14,639 nt of DNA, from the NCBI GenBank assembly GCA_944345045.1, contig CALVMI010000068.1, positions 1 through 14,639 on the forward strand. The letters are read 5' to 3'. Under the pieces are notes generated by a model. That model had not been told where the DNA came from. It ran no database searches and was given only the letters and a program-made list of their open reading frames with translations. This DNA comes from an uncultured Bacilli bacterium (GTDB taxonomy: Bacteria; Bacillota_I; Bacilli_A; RF39; UBA660). Below, one piece after another: positions 1 to 6,890 of this stretch. The translations under genes and the position numbers were made by a program. The stretch's first letter is position 1; every line of letters starts with the position of its first letter.

Positions 1-381
1 TGTTTGGGTTAACTCACTTAATATACTTGGACTACTACTATCTAAATATACTTTTATATATTGACTATTTAATGTTGTTGTATTTAACACTTCTAAATTG
101 ATTTGATAACTTGCTAGTTGTTCGCAATTGTTCGTTAAAGTAAAGGTATATGGAGTCCCATTTATTCCTTCTTCATCTACTATTGGGTAAGCTTTTTCTA
201 ATTGGATAGCTTCACTATCTTCTGTAAAACTTACATCAAAACAAGATGTTGATATCCTATTACTATTTGTTTGCGCTAATGTAATTCGCCAAAAAGCATA
301 ACTTATACCAATACTTACTATACATAGTAAACCTATTATAAGCAGAACTATTTTTTTACTTGTTTTCTTTGTTTCTATCAT
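1..381 (-). CDS. SipW-type signal peptide exported protein (3' end cut off by window)
   Basis: The frame is open from ATG at 381 to the window edge, giving the first 127 residues of a longer protein. A good ribosome binding site (GGTGAAGG) lies just upstream. The N-terminus has lysines (KKTSKK), a hydrophobic stretch (about residues 10-27) and the sequence ISYAFW, which resembles the signal regions of SipW-processed TasA/camelysin-like surface proteins in Bacillota. The following region is polar and rich in Thr, Ser and Asn (for example PYTFTLTNNC), as expected for a secreted beta-rich domain. The protein is probably exported and cell-surface or matrix associated. It has its own promoter at 412-440. 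The family assignment rests on the signal region only. The C-terminal part, where any sorting signal would be, is outside the window. Confidence 0.75.
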   Translation of the reverse strand, partial: MIETKKTSKKIVLLIIGLLCIVSIGISYAFWRITLAQTNSNRISTSCFDVSFTEDSEAIQLEKAYPIVDEEGINGTPYTFTLTNNCEQLASYQINLEVLNTTTLNSQYIKVYLDSSSPSILSELTQT

Positions 382-411
382 TTTTTCCTTCACCTATTCT
401 TTATATATTGA

Positions 412-440
412 TATATATCACGATATCAACAGTATGTCAA
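412..440 (-). promoter_or_regulatory. SigA-type promoter of the SipW-type gene, with inverted repeat
   Basis: Read on the minus strand, a perfect TTGACA (-35, positions 440-435) is followed by a 17-base spacer and TATATA (-10, positions 417-412), about 30 bases before the start codon at 381. An inverted repeat with 7-base arms TTGATAT/ATATCAA covers 408-429. It spans the -10 and part of the spacer, so it may be an operator. The promoter match is seen directly; the operator role is inference. Confidence 0.6.
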
Positions 441-459
441 TTTACAAATAGTTGACAAA

Positions 460-594
460 TTAATGCAAACAAGTTGGTCCCGTAGATATTTCAGTCACCG
501 CCGGCTTTTCCTTTTCTATCTCAAAAAGCCTAGTCCTTTCTTGTTTAATTTTAGTTATTTGACTATCTTCTTTTTGATAAACAAAAAATCTCAT
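460..594 (-). CDS. Small 44-residue protein of unknown function
   Basis: ATG at 594 opens a 44-codon frame ending in TAA at 460-462. A strong Shine-Dalgarno (AGAGGTGA) lies 8-9 bases upstream, which is the main reason to call it a gene. The protein starts MRFFVYQKED, has a charged helical middle (KQERTRLFEIEKEK) and ends STGPTCLH. It has no membrane segment and one cysteine, third from the C-terminus. It lies 78 bases before the SipW-type gene on the same strand, although that gene has its own promoter. I do not recognise the family. It could be a small regulator, a peptide precursor, or a remnant of a larger gene. Confidence 0.5.
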   Translation of the reverse strand: MRFFVYQKEDSQITKIKQERTRLFEIEKEKPAVTEISTGPTCLH

Positions 595-664
595 AAAGAA
601 TTCACCTCTTATAAATAGCATGTATATTTTTTTCCATTTTATACAAAATATTAAGGGTGAGAAA

Positions 665-823
665 ATGAAGAATGAATACTTTAACCAAAGAATATCTTGT
701 TTAGTAAAAAGTTGCCGTTTTTTTGATCAAAAAGAACAAAGATGTAGCCTAGGATGCATCGAAGTCGGAAAAAGTAGTAATCATGCAAGATGCAATAATT
801 ATGAAAAAAGGAATTTAGAGTAA
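665..823 (+). CDS. DUF1540 domain small cysteine-rich protein
   Basis: This 52-residue protein has five cysteines in the order expected of DUF1540: ISC, KSC, RCSLGC and ARC, with IEVG between the fourth and fifth. The family is a short, probably metal-binding module of unknown function, common in Bacillota. I chose ATG 665 because AAGGGTGAG sits just upstream. An in-frame ATG at 620 would add 15 residues, but it has no ribosome binding site and the added residues do not look like the family. This is the only clear plus-strand gene in the window. It is divergent from the 44-residue ORF and convergent with thiI, overlapping thiI by 9 bases inside a shared terminator. Confidence 0.75.
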   Translation: MKNEYFNQRISCLVKSCRFFDQKEQRCSLGCIEVGKSSNHARCNNYEKRNLE

Positions 824-842
824 ATCCTCAAATTCCTTTTTT
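804..842. terminator. Bidirectional intrinsic terminator between DUF1540 gene and thiI
   Basis: A perfect 13-base inverted repeat pairs 804-816 with 830-842 (AAAAAAGGAATTT and its complement), with a 13-base loop in which GAG (818-820) can pair with CTC (827-829). The stem gives a U-run on both strands, so it can end transcription from both sides. The stop codons of both convergent genes (821-823 plus, 815-817 minus) lie within it. Confidence 0.85.
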
Positions 843-1996
843 GTTTGATTTGTAATAACAGTTTCATTTTTAATGGCTTCTCTAATAAGATCTTCATAGG
901 GAATAAGTTTTTCATATTCTTCGCATTTTTCTTTTTCTGGATTAATTACCGGATGCTCCGGCACAAAAATAGTACAACAATCTTGATAAGGTAAAATACT
1001 TGTTTCGTAAGTTCCAATTTCTTTAGCTAAAGAAATAATTTCTAATTTATCAAAACAAGCAACTGGTCGAATAACCGGTATACGTACTACTTCATTAATA
1101 ACAGCCATCGAAGAAAGGGTTTGACTGGCTACTTGACCAATAGATTCTCCATTAATTAAAATTTTACAACGATTATGACGGGCAATTATTTCTGAAATAC
1201 GATACATCATTCTTCTCATGATGGTAACCAAATATTCATGTGGAATATTTTTATAAATCTCTTCTTGAATTTTTGTAAAATTAATCACATGTACTTTTAT
1301 TTGAGAACCATATTCACTAACAATACTCGCTAAAGAAAGCACTTTATTTTTCGCTTCTTCACTTGTATGTGGAGGACTTTCAAAATAAATAGCTTCAATT
1401 TTCACGCCTCTTTTCATCGTTAAATAACCTGCAACTGGACTATCGATCCCGCCAGAAAGCATCAATAAACCTTTTCCTAAAGTGCCAACTGGATAGCCAC
1501 CAAGACCTTTTATTTTCTCCGAATAAATATAGGCATGATCTTTTCGAATTTCTACATAAAAAGTCACATCAGGATGATGAACGTCAACTTCTATACCTTC
1601 TTTATTCTTTAGAATCACGCCTCCTAAATATTTACTTATTTCAGGACTTTTTAAAGGATAATTCTTATCACTTCTTTTCGTTTCAACTTTAAAAGTATGA
1701 AAATCTTTTTCTTTAACAATTTCAAGCAAGTTTTGTTCTATCGTGTTCATCTCGGTGTTTAAAAGTTCATATCCTATTTCAATCTCATGAATGCCAAAAG
1801 TCTTTTTTAAAATTTGCAAAACTTTTTCAAAATTAGATTCCTCTATTTTTAAAAACATTCTTCCTTTATCAAATGTAATTACAGCAAGATCTTTTGTTTT
1901 TTCTTCAATATTTTGTTTAAGTATTCGAAGAAACATTCCAATATTATCTTTTTTAGTATTTAATTCAGCATATTTAATCATAAAAACTTTTTGCAT
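815..1996 (-). CDS. thiI: tRNA 4-thiouridine synthase ThiI
   Basis: ThiI adenylates U8 of tRNA and transfers sulfur to form 4-thiouridine; it also takes part in thiazole synthesis for thiamine. The 393-residue protein has an N-terminal ferredoxin-like/THUMP region (about 1-165), an ATP PP-loop SGGIDSP (181-187) and the DCCTIFVPEHP motif (from about 339), which holds the cysteine matching the conserved catalytic one. It ends soon after, so the C-terminal rhodanese domain of E. coli ThiI is absent, as in Bacillus. In B. subtilis the adjacent desulfurase NifZ replaces that domain, and here too a desulfurase gene is directly upstream. I chose ATG 1996 because GGGAGGAA is 7 bases upstream and MQKVFMIKYAEL matches the family N-terminus; a TTG at 2017 is less likely. 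It is last in the ezrA operon and may also have its own promoter. Confidence 0.95.
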   Translation of the reverse strand: MQKVFMIKYAELNTKKDNIGMFLRILKQNIEEKTKDLAVITFDKGRMFLKIEESNFEKVLQILKKTFGIHEIEIGYELLNTEMNTIEQNLLEIVKEKDFHTFKVETKRSDKNYPLKSPEISKYLGGVILKNKEGIEVDVHHPDVTFYVEIRKDHAYIYSEKIKGLGGYPVGTLGKGLLMLSGGIDSPVAGYLTMKRGVKIEAIYFESPPHTSEEAKNKVLSLASIVSEYGSQIKVHVINFTKIQEEIYKNIPHEYLVTIMRRMMYRISEIIARHNRCKILINGESIGQVASQTLSSMAVINEVVRIPVIRPVACFDKLEIISLAKEIGTYETSILPYQDCCTIFVPEHPVINPEKEKCEEYEKLIPYEDLIREAIKNETVITNQTKKEFEDLL

Positions 1997-2021
1997 CCCA
2001 TATTCCTCCCTCAACAAAAGT

Positions 2022-2030
2022 ACTATATCA
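2022..2030 (-). promoter_or_regulatory. Possible internal promoter for thiI (extended -10)
   Basis: On the minus strand TGATATAGT (2030-2022) matches an extended -10 (TG-n-TATAAT with one mismatch). It lies between a terminator-like hairpin and the thiI ribosome binding site, and would give a leader of about 20 bases. There is no clear -35 box. Confidence 0.4.
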
Positions 2031-2039
2031 AAAAAGAAG

Positions 2040-2075
2040 AAAAAAGAAAAGAAGATTTTATTCTTTATCTTCTTT
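2040..2075 (-). terminator. Terminator-like hairpin between desulfurase gene and thiI
   Basis: AAAGAAGAT (minus strand 2075-2067) pairs perfectly over 9 bases with ATCTTCTTT (2056-2048). The 10-base loop contains the stop codon of the desulfurase gene, and UCUUUUUUC follows. The stem is AT-rich, so it may terminate only part of the transcripts and let thiI be read through. Confidence 0.5.
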
Positions 2076-3200
2076 CTTTAATAAGCTTAATTTCTCATAT
2101 ACTAATCGAAAACAAGCTAAAAATTTATTTACTTCATCCGTTGTTGTTAAATAAGATAAACTAATTCTTAAAGTACTTGACGCACGTTTTGGATCATCAT
2201 AAACAGCCATGACAGCCGTTGATACCTCTCCACTTGAACAAGCCGTATTTGTACTTAAATAAATTTCATATTCTTCTAAAGCATGTAAAAAAGTTTCGGC
2301 TTTTATATGATCAAAAGAAATATTTAAAATATGTGGAATACAAATTTTCGTTTGATTAATTTTTATACCATCATATTTTTTTAATTCTCCAACAATTTTT
2401 TCATTTAATCTTTTAATGAAGTTTTCTCTTTTATCTAAATCAACTGTAGCTAAACGAATTGCCTTAGAAAAAGCAACAATAAGTGGAACTGGTGGTGTAC
2501 CTGGATTATACATATTTACAGATCCACTTCCGTACAACAAAGGTGTAAAAGGAACGCGACTATTTTTATAAAAAAGCCCTATCCCTTTTGGACCATATAT
2601 TTTATGAGCTGTCATACTAGCTAAATCGACATCATGTAAATTAATCGCAACTTTACCTAGAGCTTGTGTCATATCGCTATGTAAAAAAGTATGAGGATTT
2701 TCTTTTTTAATAATTTGGCGAATCATTTTCAAAGGTTGTCTTACACCCATCTCACTATTAACTGCACAAACACTTACCAAAATCGTATCATTACGAATTT
2801 GTTTTTTTAGTTTATCAAAATCGACTAAGCCATCAGAGGTATTATCAATGTATCCAATTTCAAAACCAATATTTTCCAAATATTTACAAATACTATAAAT
2901 AGAAGGATGCTCTAACTTAGAAACCAAAATATGATTACCATACTTCATATTAGCTAAAGCCGTGCCAATTAAAGCTAAATTGTTACTCATCGTTGCTCCA
3001 GATGTAAAAGTAATCTCACTTTCCAAAACGGAAAAAATATCACTTATTTGTTTAATCGCACTATGCATCAAAGCTTTTGATTTAACCCCCAAACTATGAA
3101 TAGAATTAGGGTTTCCCATAAAATCTTTCGTCGCTCTAATATAAGACTCTAAAACATCATAAGAAACAGGCGTTGTTGCCGAATAATCTAAATAAATCAT
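2058..3200 (-). CDS. nifZ: Cysteine desulfurase, NifS/IscS family (NifZ-type partner of ThiI)
   Basis: This PLP enzyme takes sulfur from cysteine as a protein-bound persulfide. From ATG 3200 the protein has 380 residues and starts MIYLDYSATTP, typical of the family. The PLP lysine is K200 in TAHKIYGPKG, the PLP-stacking histidine is in LEHPS (H98), and the catalytic cysteine is C321 in NTACSSGE. The loop that often reads RxGT is YNPGTPPVP here, so the usual arginine is missing. Position next to a ThiI without a rhodanese domain is the B. subtilis nifZ-thiI arrangement, so transfer to ThiI is likely; a wider role in iron-sulfur assembly cannot be excluded. ATG 3200 comes one base after the TAG stop of the upstream gene, suggesting coupled translation; a GTG at 3209 would place the Shine-Dalgarno too close. 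Confidence 0.92.
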   Translation of the reverse strand: MIYLDYSATTPVSYDVLESYIRATKDFMGNPNSIHSLGVKSKALMHSAIKQISDIFSVLESEITFTSGATMSNNLALIGTALANMKYGNHILVSKLEHPSIYSICKYLENIGFEIGYIDNTSDGLVDFDKLKKQIRNDTILVSVCAVNSEMGVRQPLKMIRQIIKKENPHTFLHSDMTQALGKVAINLHDVDLASMTAHKIYGPKGIGLFYKNSRVPFTPLLYGSGSVNMYNPGTPPVPLIVAFSKAIRLATVDLDKRENFIKRLNEKIVGELKKYDGIKINQTKICIPHILNISFDHIKAETFLHALEEYEIYLSTNTACSSGEVSTAVMAVYDDPKRASSTLRISLSYLTTTDEVNKFLACFRLVYEKLSLLKKEDKE

Positions 3201-3201
3201 A

Positions 3202-3774
3202 CTACTCACTTTCCTTTATCAAAATTGAACGAATTTGTTCCCAGTCAAACACTCTTCTAATATGGTATTTTTCTAATTCTTCCATACTATATGCCTCATT
3301 ATGAAGCTGATTAAGTAAAAGTTTTGTTTCACCATATCCTTTTAAATTGGCCACTTTATCATCAATTTTTATCTCGCACATTATAATATCTTTAGAACCA
3401 GTTAACACAATTTTTTTAGGATCAATATATGGCATATTTTCTAAAATCCATTCGTATTTATACTTAGCCATAATACTACTTTCTTTTACTCTTCTTTTAT
3501 CGACAAATGCAGTTACAATATAAATTTCATAATATTTAGAAAGTTCTTCAATTACTTCTAAAGCTTTAGGAATAATATCTACTTTTTTATAAATATTCAC
3601 ATTTTGATAAAAATAATCTAAGAATTTTTCTTTTTCTTCTTCATCCATTACATCTTCGACATAATAATGAGGAATATCCGTATATTTATAATCTGTATGT
3701 AAATATTCATTTACCGCTTCTAAATAGCCACCTTCACAAATTGTTTCATCTAAGTCAATCATCAACTTCTTCAT
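3202..3774 (-). CDS. HAD-superfamily 5'(3')-deoxyribonucleotidase-like protein (NT5C type)
   Basis: This 190-residue protein has the HAD hydrolase motifs in order: DLDET near the start (D7 nucleophile, D9), IVTA at about 86-89 (motif II), the lysine of GSKD at about 128 (motif III) and IDD at about 137-139 (motif IV). The insert after motif I and the overall size fit the NT5C 5'-nucleotidase family, which removes phosphate from deoxynucleotides in the cytoplasm. The substrate is not certain from sequence. It lies 11 bases after ezrA, with AGGGAGT before ATG 3774, and is almost contiguous with the desulfurase gene, so all belong to one operon. There is no obvious functional link with cell division or tRNA thiolation. 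Confidence 0.75.
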   Translation of the reverse strand: MKKLMIDLDETICEGGYLEAVNEYLHTDYKYTDIPHYYVEDVMDEEEKEKFLDYFYQNVNIYKKVDIIPKALEVIEELSKYYEIYIVTAFVDKRRVKESSIMAKYKYEWILENMPYIDPKKIVLTGSKDIIMCEIKIDDKVANLKGYGETKLLLNQLHNEAYSMEELEKYHIRRVFDWEQIRSILIKESE

Positions 3775-3785
3775 GTCTTTACTCC

Positions 3786-5504
3786 CTAATTTTGATATTC
3801 ATCCATTAATTTTTTATAAATGCCAGGTTCAATAATATTGATACTATGAATGGCAGTTTCCAAAGCATTTTTAAATTTTCCTTGAAAAAAGAATTTCTCA
3901 GCTTTCATAAGCCCAATATCTACTTCCGTATTAATTGGTCGATAACGATTGCCATACACAATTGCAGTCTCAGCCATTTTAGCCGTTTTAACAGTTTCTT
4001 TTGTAGTATTATACACCTTCAAAACTAAATCTCTAGCCGTATCTACTCTTGTATTTAAAACCTTAATCGAAATTGGCGTTTTTTCAAGTTCTTGCACCAT
4101 GTTCGCAATAGCTTCGGTTGCCTCCCCAAGTTCCACAAAATAATTTTCGGGAATCATTGGCAATTTAAATGACTTGATACCCGATTTTGCTTGTTCTAAT
4201 ATTTGTTTCATCTCATCTAACTGTTCACGGGCTCTTAACTCATCTTCTTTTAAACTTCCTAAACTACGCAAAGCAACTTCTAATTTTTCCTCAGTTTTTA
4301 AAACCTTGATATTTAAAAGTTCCATGAGTTTTCCTAAATGAGAATAGGAAGATTTCTTGCTTCGACCATCGTCTATAATATCATCGTATTCTCCTCTTTC
4401 TTGAGCAAGTTCTTCTTTAATTTGAAAAACAACTTCAACATCTTCATCACTTAAATCATAACTATATTTAATATCATTCAAACGCTTTAACAAAGTATCA
4501 TTAATTTTAGTTAACTTCGTAATTTTAATTAAAACTGTTCTTACATAATCGGAATAAATTTTTCGCGAAATTTTTTCTTTATCAAATTCATTATAAATAG
4601 AATCAAAATAATCAACCATTGTTTTTAATTCAAAAATAGAATCTTCAATATTTAAAACATTAAGTCTTTGAAAAATATCAGTTATTTTCTTACTTGATTC
4701 CGTAATATTATAAGGAATATTTAAATAATCTAGATTATAGCCATCTTTTTCCATTCGTTTACTAATATTAGAAATTTCAGTAATTTTTTTAGGAATAATT
4801 GTTTTACCAAGCGTAATAATTGAAGGAGCTTCATCAATAACAAGTTTTAAATTTCCCACTAAATCATCAATGGCCTTAACAATTTTACTAACTTCTTGAT
4901 AAGACTTATTTTCCATGGCAATTTCAAAAGCACTAAAAAGTTTATCTACTCTTTCAAATTGAAGTTCCAAAGGTGAAGTAATTAATGTATAATCACTTTT
5001 ATTATCTTGATATTTCATTAATATTTCACGATAATTTGCTTTTAACTTTGTAATTGTTTCACGATTTCTTTCTTCACTTAAAGTAATTTCTTTAATTTCA
5101 TCTAATAAAAAATTGGCTTTTGTTCGAACATAATATATGTCCATTTCAATTTCGGATAATTTCTTTTTAACGGCTTTATAATCTTTTTGAGCATATAAAT
5201 CTTCTGCTTCTAATAAAGCATCAGTAATACGTGGCACATCATTTTCTTTGATTTTTTTAAAACGATCTTGCCAAAGCGTCAACGTATCTTTCATATTTGA
5301 ATTACTAATTAAAGGTTCTACTTTATTTAACTCAGCGATTAAAGCCGCAGATATAATTAAATTTTTATCTCTTTCTAATTCATTTATTTGCTTACGTAAT
5401 GTATTTTTATCTTTTTTATTCAGCATAGTAAGAGCAACAATAATCAAAGCTACAGTCACGACATAATAAGCAATTCCCAAAATAATAATAAATTCCGTAC
5501 TCAT
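3786..5504 (-). CDS. ezrA: Septation ring formation regulator EzrA
   Basis: EzrA is a membrane-anchored cytoplasmic rod that limits FtsZ ring assembly to midcell in Bacilli. The 572-residue protein (B. subtilis EzrA is about 560) has one N-terminal membrane helix at about residues 5-27 followed by NKKDKNTLRKQINELERD. The rest is charged and mostly helical, as expected for the spectrin-like repeats. Near the C-terminus, YGNRYRPINTEVDIGLMKAE and a FFQGKFKNALE stretch fit the family. The start at 5504 has GGAGGGT 7 bases upstream. It is the first gene of the ezrA - nucleotidase - desulfurase - thiI unit; the link of ezrA to the last two is also seen in B. subtilis. Confidence 0.93.
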   Translation of the reverse strand: MSTEFIIILGIAYYVVTVALIIVALTMLNKKDKNTLRKQINELERDKNLIISAALIAELNKVEPLISNSNMKDTLTLWQDRFKKIKENDVPRITDALLEAEDLYAQKDYKAVKKKLSEIEMDIYYVRTKANFLLDEIKEITLSEERNRETITKLKANYREILMKYQDNKSDYTLITSPLELQFERVDKLFSAFEIAMENKSYQEVSKIVKAIDDLVGNLKLVIDEAPSIITLGKTIIPKKITEISNISKRMEKDGYNLDYLNIPYNITESSKKITDIFQRLNVLNIEDSIFELKTMVDYFDSIYNEFDKEKISRKIYSDYVRTVLIKITKLTKINDTLLKRLNDIKYSYDLSDEDVEVVFQIKEELAQERGEYDDIIDDGRSKKSSYSHLGKLMELLNIKVLKTEEKLEVALRSLGSLKEDELRAREQLDEMKQILEQAKSGIKSFKLPMIPENYFVELGEATEAIANMVQELEKTPISIKVLNTRVDTARDLVLKVYNTTKETVKTAKMAETAIVYGNRYRPINTEVDIGLMKAEKFFFQGKFKNALETAIHSINIIEPGIYKKLMDEYQN

Positions 5505-5532
5505 GGTGTTACCCTCCTACTCTTACATACAT

Positions 5533-5541
5533 ATTTTATCA
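5533..5541 (-). promoter_or_regulatory. Probable ezrA operon promoter (extended -10)
   Basis: On the minus strand TGATAAAAT (5541-5533) is an extended -10 sequence 28 bases before the ezrA start. The -35 region is weak (CTTCTA at a 17-base spacing). It lies in the gap after the terminator of the neighbouring operon. Confidence 0.4.
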
Positions 5542-5581
5542 TATTTTGACATATTTAGAAGAAGAATTTTTGCAAAACCTG

Positions 5582-5609
5582 AAAAAAAGACTATTTTGTA
5601 GTCCTTTTT
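5582..5609 (-). terminator. Intrinsic terminator of the csaA operon
   Basis: On the minus strand AAAAAGGACTA (5609-5599) pairs through a CAAAA loop with TAGTCTTTTTT. The core is GACTA/TAGTC, extended by one G-U pair and an A/U run. The stop codon of the DUF2238 gene (5591-5593) is inside the hairpin. Confidence 0.75.
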
Positions 5610-6400
5610 CTTTTTTTCACTCTAGGTATAAAGCCTTCAACTAATTTATACTTTTCTCGATTTTTAATATAAAGGTATCCAAAAACGGAAAAAGTAATCG
5701 CTCCAATAAAATTAACAAGCAAATCTTCCATCGTATCATTAAGACCAATATCTAAATAGCCATCGATCTGAATTTGTTTTTCTTCACCATTTTCAACATA
5801 AGTAATTGTTGTATGATCAATATTTGGCACAAGAATAGGATTATTATCTTGCAAAGGATCTAAATAAACTGAAGACATTGTCGTTACAATTTTATCCTTT
5901 TGCATATCAAAAAGTAATATTTTATCTACTCCATACTCAAAAAATTCCCAAGCAACACCTATTGTCATCGAAAAGCAAAAAGAAACTAAAGCAACATAAA
6001 AAGGTGTTAATTTTAAATGTGTTTTCTTATGTTCATTTAAAATATCGACTAAAGAAAAACCAATTGCTCCGCATAAAAAGCCATTTAATGTATGTAAAAT
6101 CATATCCCAATAAGGAATGATACCATAGAAATTTTGAATTTCACCTAAAATCTCCGCGGCAAAAATAAAAAGCAAAATAATAATTTCTAACGGTGTTGGC
6201 AAATCTATATTTAACTTTTTATCGATAAAAAATGGAATCAAAAACAAAAATAAAGTTAAAAAACAAACAAAAACAGCTTCCCAATTTTTATGGAAAATTT
6301 GAATAATCATCACAATAAATACCAATAGTCTTAAAGTTAAATATACTGTAATGGTTTTTTTATCAAATTCTTTTAAATTTTGTTTAATAAGTTTTTGCAT
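5591..6400 (-). CDS. YjdF-like integral membrane protein (DUF2238)
   Basis: This 269-residue protein has about six membrane helices (near 16-36, 41-60, 69-86, 102-121, 133-151 and 227-246) and a polar loop of about 65 residues before the last one. The conserved features are WDMILH (98-103) at the start of one helix, WEFFEYGVD (151-159) and DTMEDLLVNFIG (222-233), which are the acidic/His/Trp motifs of the YjdF family. The function is unknown. I start it at ATG 6400 because GAGGAG is 8 bases upstream; the ATG at 6415 contains that Shine-Dalgarno and overlaps the preceding gene. It is the last gene of the csaA operon, 4 bases after the stop of the thioredoxin-like gene, which suggests coupling. 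Confidence 0.7.
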   Translation of the reverse strand: MQKLIKQNLKEFDKKTITVYLTLRLLVFIVMIIQIFHKNWEAVFVCFLTLFLFLIPFFIDKKLNIDLPTPLEIIILLFIFAAEILGEIQNFYGIIPYWDMILHTLNGFLCGAIGFSLVDILNEHKKTHLKLTPFYVALVSFCFSMTIGVAWEFFEYGVDKILLFDMQKDKIVTTMSSVYLDPLQDNNPILVPNIDHTTITYVENGEEKQIQIDGYLDIGLNDTMEDLLVNFIGAITFSVFGYLYIKNREKYKLVEGFIPRVKKRKRTTK

Positions 6401-6404
6401 ACTT

Positions 6405-6890
6405 CTACTCCTCATTTTTCAAGATAATTTGTTGGATCACATCAGTTTCATCTTTTTCATTTATGGCCTTGATAATTTCCTCGTTCATATTTTCGTTATA
6501 CCCCATAATCATGTTCTCACCAATAAGTAAAACGGGAACTCCACGAACACTCTGATTCAAATAACTCTCTACCTTTTCTAAAAGTTCTCTATTTTCGGTA
6601 TTATTCCACACCTCTAAAGCATAAAGATCAAAAATATCTTGATACTGAGGATATATTTCTTCCAAAAAAGCTAATTCATTTTTACAATACGGACATGTAC
6701 TTCCATAAAAAAGATAAACATTTTTCTTATTTTCTTTAAAAGTAATATCTTTTACCACCGCATTTTGATTAAAAATATGAACTTCTTTAGTCTCTTCATT
6801 GTTTATATGTGGTAAAGAAGAAAGAAAATAAGGCATAAGTACAGCTAATAAAATGATCCCTACAAAAGAATACAATTTACGTTTTCTCAT
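6405..6890 (-). CDS. Membrane-anchored thioredoxin/glutaredoxin-like protein (CPYC)
   Basis: A basic N-terminus (MRKRK) and one hydrophobic helix (about 7-27) are followed by a thioredoxin fold. The redox motif is CPYC (C66-C69) after the strand NVYLFYGST, and the cis-proline is in RGVPVLLIG (P119). The fold probably lies outside the membrane and exchanges disulfides or reduces substrates there. There is no lipobox cysteine, so the hydrophobic segment is an uncleaved anchor or a signal peptide. CPYC is the usual glutaredoxin motif, but the protein is longer (161 residues). Its ATG overlaps the ogt stop (ATGA), and the ribosome binding site GGAG lies within ogt. The substrate is unknown. Confidence 0.75.
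   Translation of the reverse strand: MRKRKLYSFVGIILLAVLMPYFLSSLPHINNEETKEVHIFNQNAVVKDITFKENKKNVYLFYGSTCPYCKNELAFLEEIYPQYQDIFDLYALEVWNNTENRELLEKVESYLNQSVRGVPVLLIGENMIMGYNENMNEEIIKAINEKDETDVIQQIILKNEE

Noticed and set aside
620..664. Longer start for the DUF1540 gene at ATG 620
   Set aside because: No ribosome binding site precedes it, while AAGGGTGAG lies just before ATG 665; the extra residues are hydrophobic and unlike the family.
595..664. Divergent promoters for the 44-residue ORF and the DUF1540 gene
   Set aside because: TATAAA and TATACA -10-like sequences overlap here on opposite strands, but neither has a recognisable -35 at the right distance.
1791..2081. 96-residue plus-strand ORF antisense to thiI and the intergenic gap
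   Set aside because: It is the reverse of the thiI coding frame plus a lysine-rich tail from the A-rich gap, with no ribosome binding site.
5878..6120. 80-residue plus-strand ORF antisense to the DUF2238 gene
   Set aside because: It mirrors a well-supported coding frame, has no family-like features and no ribosome binding site. The same holds for plus-strand frames at 3846-4143, 5248-5466, 10398-10658 and 13723-13986.
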